From NCBI RefSeq assembly GCF_012273895.1, contig NC_052117.1:2984406-3048405 (forward strand): a DNA stretch of 64,000 bases, written 5' to 3'. The DNA is from Zerene cesonia (Eukaryota > Arthropoda > Insecta > Lepidoptera > Pieridae). Under the pieces are notes generated by a model. The model had not been told where the DNA came from, did not search any database, and saw only the letters and a program-made list of their open reading frames with translations. The position numbers and the translations under genes are program-made. Below are positions 61,540 to 64,000 of this stretch, piece after piece (within the stretch, counting starts at the first letter, position 1; the number at the start of each line of letters is the position of its first letter).

Positions 61540-63238
61540 TTTAAAGATAAAAAGTAACTTTTAAATAAGAAACAACAGACTAACTTAATAATAATATTAC
61601 TATATATTTATAATGCAAGTATATCCTTTCTGTTGCAAAGCACGACAAACTTGTAAATTCCTATGCATTGAACATTCATGTGAAAACACAGTTGTTACTC
61701 TTGTAAAATGTGAATACGAAATTGACGCAAAGTGTCTAGTCTACTCTTTGGTCTATTCTAATTGTTTAGTTTATAGTCTATGGTCTAAATCATATAGATT
61801 ATGCCTATAATACAGATTATATTTAATAATTCTGCCAAATTTAAAATTTTCATCTTATGGATAGTAAGTAATATATAAAAAAATAAAATTTTCTCATATA
61901 AAGGCAGGACCGCACTAGGCCCAAGAAAATATTCTTTATATGAAACTGTATGAGACAACACGCAATAAACCGCAAGAGAACTGCGCGGCAAAGTTGATCA
62001 AACCACCAAAACTGTCGACGTGTACTTCCGCTGCCGGGGAGGGCAGTTCGACAAACTTCATTTCCATAATCAGTCAAAAAAGATCCTTCTTAAGGCGTGG
62101 CCAAAGCGTATTATAATGGCCTTCTTCATATTGCAAGTTTAAATGTTAGGTATATTGTTACATATTCTTTGCTTTTTTCTTGCCTGTTCTTGCTCGGTTC
62201 TTTTCCTCTTCCTTACACAAGAAAGATATAATAATCATATCCATTTCACCCATCTTCCTCAGAAGTTGCCTAGAATATTTTTTTTAGCTGTAGTTGTGCG
62301 GCTTATCAATTATAAATTACGTGTCGTGTCGCATGCATTTTTATGTAAAATTAAAAAAGTCCTTTAGAAACAATAGGTGATTTAACCAAAATTGTTGTGC
62401 ACCAATACAGACTTAACCTTTAAAAAATCCTTTGCTAAATTAGTGTACGTACCGTTCGATGATTCTCTCCTCCATCTTCCATATATATAAAAGTACTTTG
62501 TGGTTGAGTAGTTCCCAAATCCCGTGGGTAATTTTCATTTTTTTTTGTTTTGTGTGTGGTAGTCGAGCACGCTTCGGCACGAATTGCGTCAGCTCGCACC
62601 CGGGAAGTACCACACCCCCACAGAAGACCGGCGTGAAATAGCATTCTGCTGTGTTTCGTTCGGTGAGTGGGGGAGCCGGAGGCCCATATCCTTTTCCTTA
62701 CCCTTCCCAGTCCTTTCCTTTATTCCTATCGCCAATCCTTTCTTAATCCCTTCCCAAAAAGTCGGCAATCCATTTGTAGAGGCGTAAGGTCTGCAAAGGA
62801 CCTTATGCCTCTACAAATGTTCATGGGCGGTGGTAGCGCTTACCATCAGGCGTCCCACCAGCTCCATTGCCGACTGTAACATAAAAAAAAAAAAATTTCG
62901 GTGTCAATTTTGATTTGGCTGTTAGACTATTGAAAATTGTCAGTTGACAGTGACAGTTGACATTCTTTGACGACAATGAGCTCTGGGAAAAATGTTTGTA
63001 GAGATTATAGGTTATGAATTCGAATAGGATTTTATAAATAAAGAATGAACTACTTCTAATATACCTAAAGTTTTATCTCAGATATTAAATCGAGCTATAT
63101 ATATATATATATAAAATTGTAAATTATAAATGAGACTAATTTGTACCAAATTGTTTTAATTATTTACTTTCTACCCAACATGATCAAGAACTTTTAGCAC
63201 TTTCATTATTTATTAATAAAAATTAGGTGTATGAAAAC
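61540..63238. promoter_or_regulatory. Divergent intergenic region between crn and PRORP
   Basis: 1.7 kb containing a SINE/LINE-like insertion at about 62540-62893 and a (TA)n run near 63095-63113. A stretch rich in GTCA/TGAC words (62930-62975: TCAGTTGACAGTGACAGTTG) lies nearer PRORP. No core promoter element can be placed with confidence. Confidence 0.4.
62540..62893 (+). mobile_element. Retroposon (SINE or LINE 3' end) with A tail
   Basis: GC-richer than its surroundings. It includes CGTGAAATAGCATTCTGCTG, then AGCGCTTACCATCAGGCG and CCCACCAGCTCCATTGCCG, and ends in a run of A at about 62881-62893. That ending is common to dispersed lepidopteran retroposons as I recall them. An internal inverted repeat (CATTTGTAGAGGCGTAAGG and its complement) lies at about 62769-62820. 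Confidence 0.55.
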
Positions 63239-64000
63239 ATGCTGCTATCTCGACGACTATTAGCATTTAATAAGTGTAAGTGAATAATTACAATATTTTA
63301 AATATAGCGACTACTTCTAAAATATAATATACTTCTATATAAGCTACTTCTAAAATATGTAATACCTATTTCAGGTCAAACAAAATGTTTTATTCGATTA
63401 CATTCTTCAGAGCAAATAGACTATCTGACATCAGTTCTTGCTAATGGTGTGAGGGATTGGTCTTTAGTACAAGAAAACATTTTAAAAAAGTATGGAAACT
63501 ATAATGATAAGAATATAGATTCAATGATGCTAAAAGTTATGGTAAGAAATAAAGAATTTGATGCTGCCATGACATTTGCTGATTTTTTAAAAAACAATAA
63601 CAGAGATATTTCCCTGGGTGCTACCAATGGCTTGCTCAATCTTTATTTTCATTATGGAATGGAGCATGAACTATCAAATGTACAGAAGCAGTTTATTTTG
63701 GATACCTATGATAAATTACATAAAAAGTATAAAATATTAGATTATTCTACCGCTGAGAACTTGTTACATGCTCTGTGCGTCATCCATGAGTGGAAGAAGT
63801 GTATAAAACTTTTAGAAGACATAAGTGTAAGTGGGACTCCAACTCATTCAGCATATAGTACTTTAATAGGAACTTTATTTAAGATAAATAAAAAAGCAGA
63901 AGCCATGAAAATGATAACTAAGAGTGTAAATGATAGAAGGCCTCTCCTAGACTATGCATATGAAGAATGGATAAAATATATTAACAGAAAATATAAGGAC
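63239..64000 (+). CDS. PRORP: Mitochondrial ribonuclease P catalytic protein (PRORP/MRPP3), N-terminal part
   Basis: Exon 1 is 63239-63275 and exon 2 begins at 63375 after TTTCAG and runs off the right edge. The start MLLSRRLLAFNKCQ, with no acidic residues and several Arg, looks like a mitochondrial targeting sequence. The following helical-repeat region matches the PPR domain of animal PRORP: TYDKLHKKYKILDYSTAENL, LHALCVIHEWKKCIKLLEDI and TPTHSAYSTLIGTLF line up with human FEIMKARYKTLEPGGYSLLI, HSDRWREALLLLEDI and TPSKKNYNDCI. In the family the PPR part binds pre-tRNA and a C-terminal metallonuclease domain cleaves the 5' leader; that domain is not in view. Another PPR-type mitochondrial protein is the main alternative. 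Confidence 0.78.

Noticed and set aside
1..64000. A new defence, CRISPR-like or secondary-metabolite system
   Set aside because: All supported genes are recognised animal housekeeping or regulatory genes; no repeat-spacer array or clustered unknown genes are present.

Overview
This is a scaffold piece from an insect nuclear genome, almost certainly a moth or butterfly (Lepidoptera). The evidence is split genes with GT-AG introns, an AT-rich background, insect-type orthologues, and many copies of the Helitron-like repeats that start near TCCTACTAATATT and end GCAGCTAG-T. It is a draft assembly with seven N runs: four of exactly 1000 bases and three of exactly 100. No rRNA gene, intact tRNA gene, CRISPR array or bacterial-type operon is visible.

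Layout as given: 1-3086 (-) holds the N-terminal part of a CFAP61-like axonemal protein that runs off the left edge. 7015-10843 (-) holds the C-terminal half of the corepressor CoREST. 13437-17461 is a second copy of the CoREST 5' end plus upstream repeats. 20934-28658 (-) is a complete DPH6 (diphthamide synthetase) with C-terminal RidA-like domains. 31900-32863 is an inverted copy of the end of the DPH6 contig. 33790-34948 (-) holds the N-terminal half of CoREST (ELM2 and first SANT). 39754-54514 (-) is a 14-exon SAYP/e(y)3 (PHF10-type) gene. 56266-57948 (+) is the NatB catalytic subunit Naa20. 58573-61539 (-) is the splicing factor crooked neck. 63239 to the right edge (+) is the start of mitochondrial RNase P protein PRORP. 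I spliced DPH6, SAYP, Naa20 and crn by eye; each coding sum is a multiple of three (793, 2458, 173 and 713 aa).

The most important structural result is that the order and orientation of 12437-37943 are probably an assembly artefact. Contig ends on both sides of the N runs share exact 76-77 bp overlaps, which look like unmerged k-mer overlaps. 17386-17461 matches 31900-31975. 19628-19703 matches 20704-20779. 18462-18538 is the reverse complement of 37944-38020. 31900-32863 is a diverged reverse complement of 29938-30899. 34466-37843 and 13437-17013 are two alleles of one locus. The chain consistent with all of these is 1-12436, then 32964-34365, then 34466-37843 (or its longer allele 13437-17461), then the reverse complement of 18462-30899, then 37944-64000. 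In that order CoREST is one uninterrupted gene on the minus strand, DPH6 is on the plus strand, and DPH6 and SAYP are tail to tail.

Functionally this is a housekeeping neighbourhood: two chromatin regulators (CoREST with LSD1/HDAC, SAYP with PBAP/TFIID), translation and protein modification (DPH6, Naa20), splicing (crn), mitochondrial tRNA processing (PRORP) and a ciliary gene. I found no convincing new multi-gene system. The most unusual items are a 17-copy K-L-[TN]-I-K motif array in SAYP, a SINE combining 5S rRNA-like and tRNA-like promoter modules, a near-perfect hairpin flanked by 14-bp repeats in a Naa20 intron, and abrupt AT-rich to GC-rich switches between exons of the same gene.
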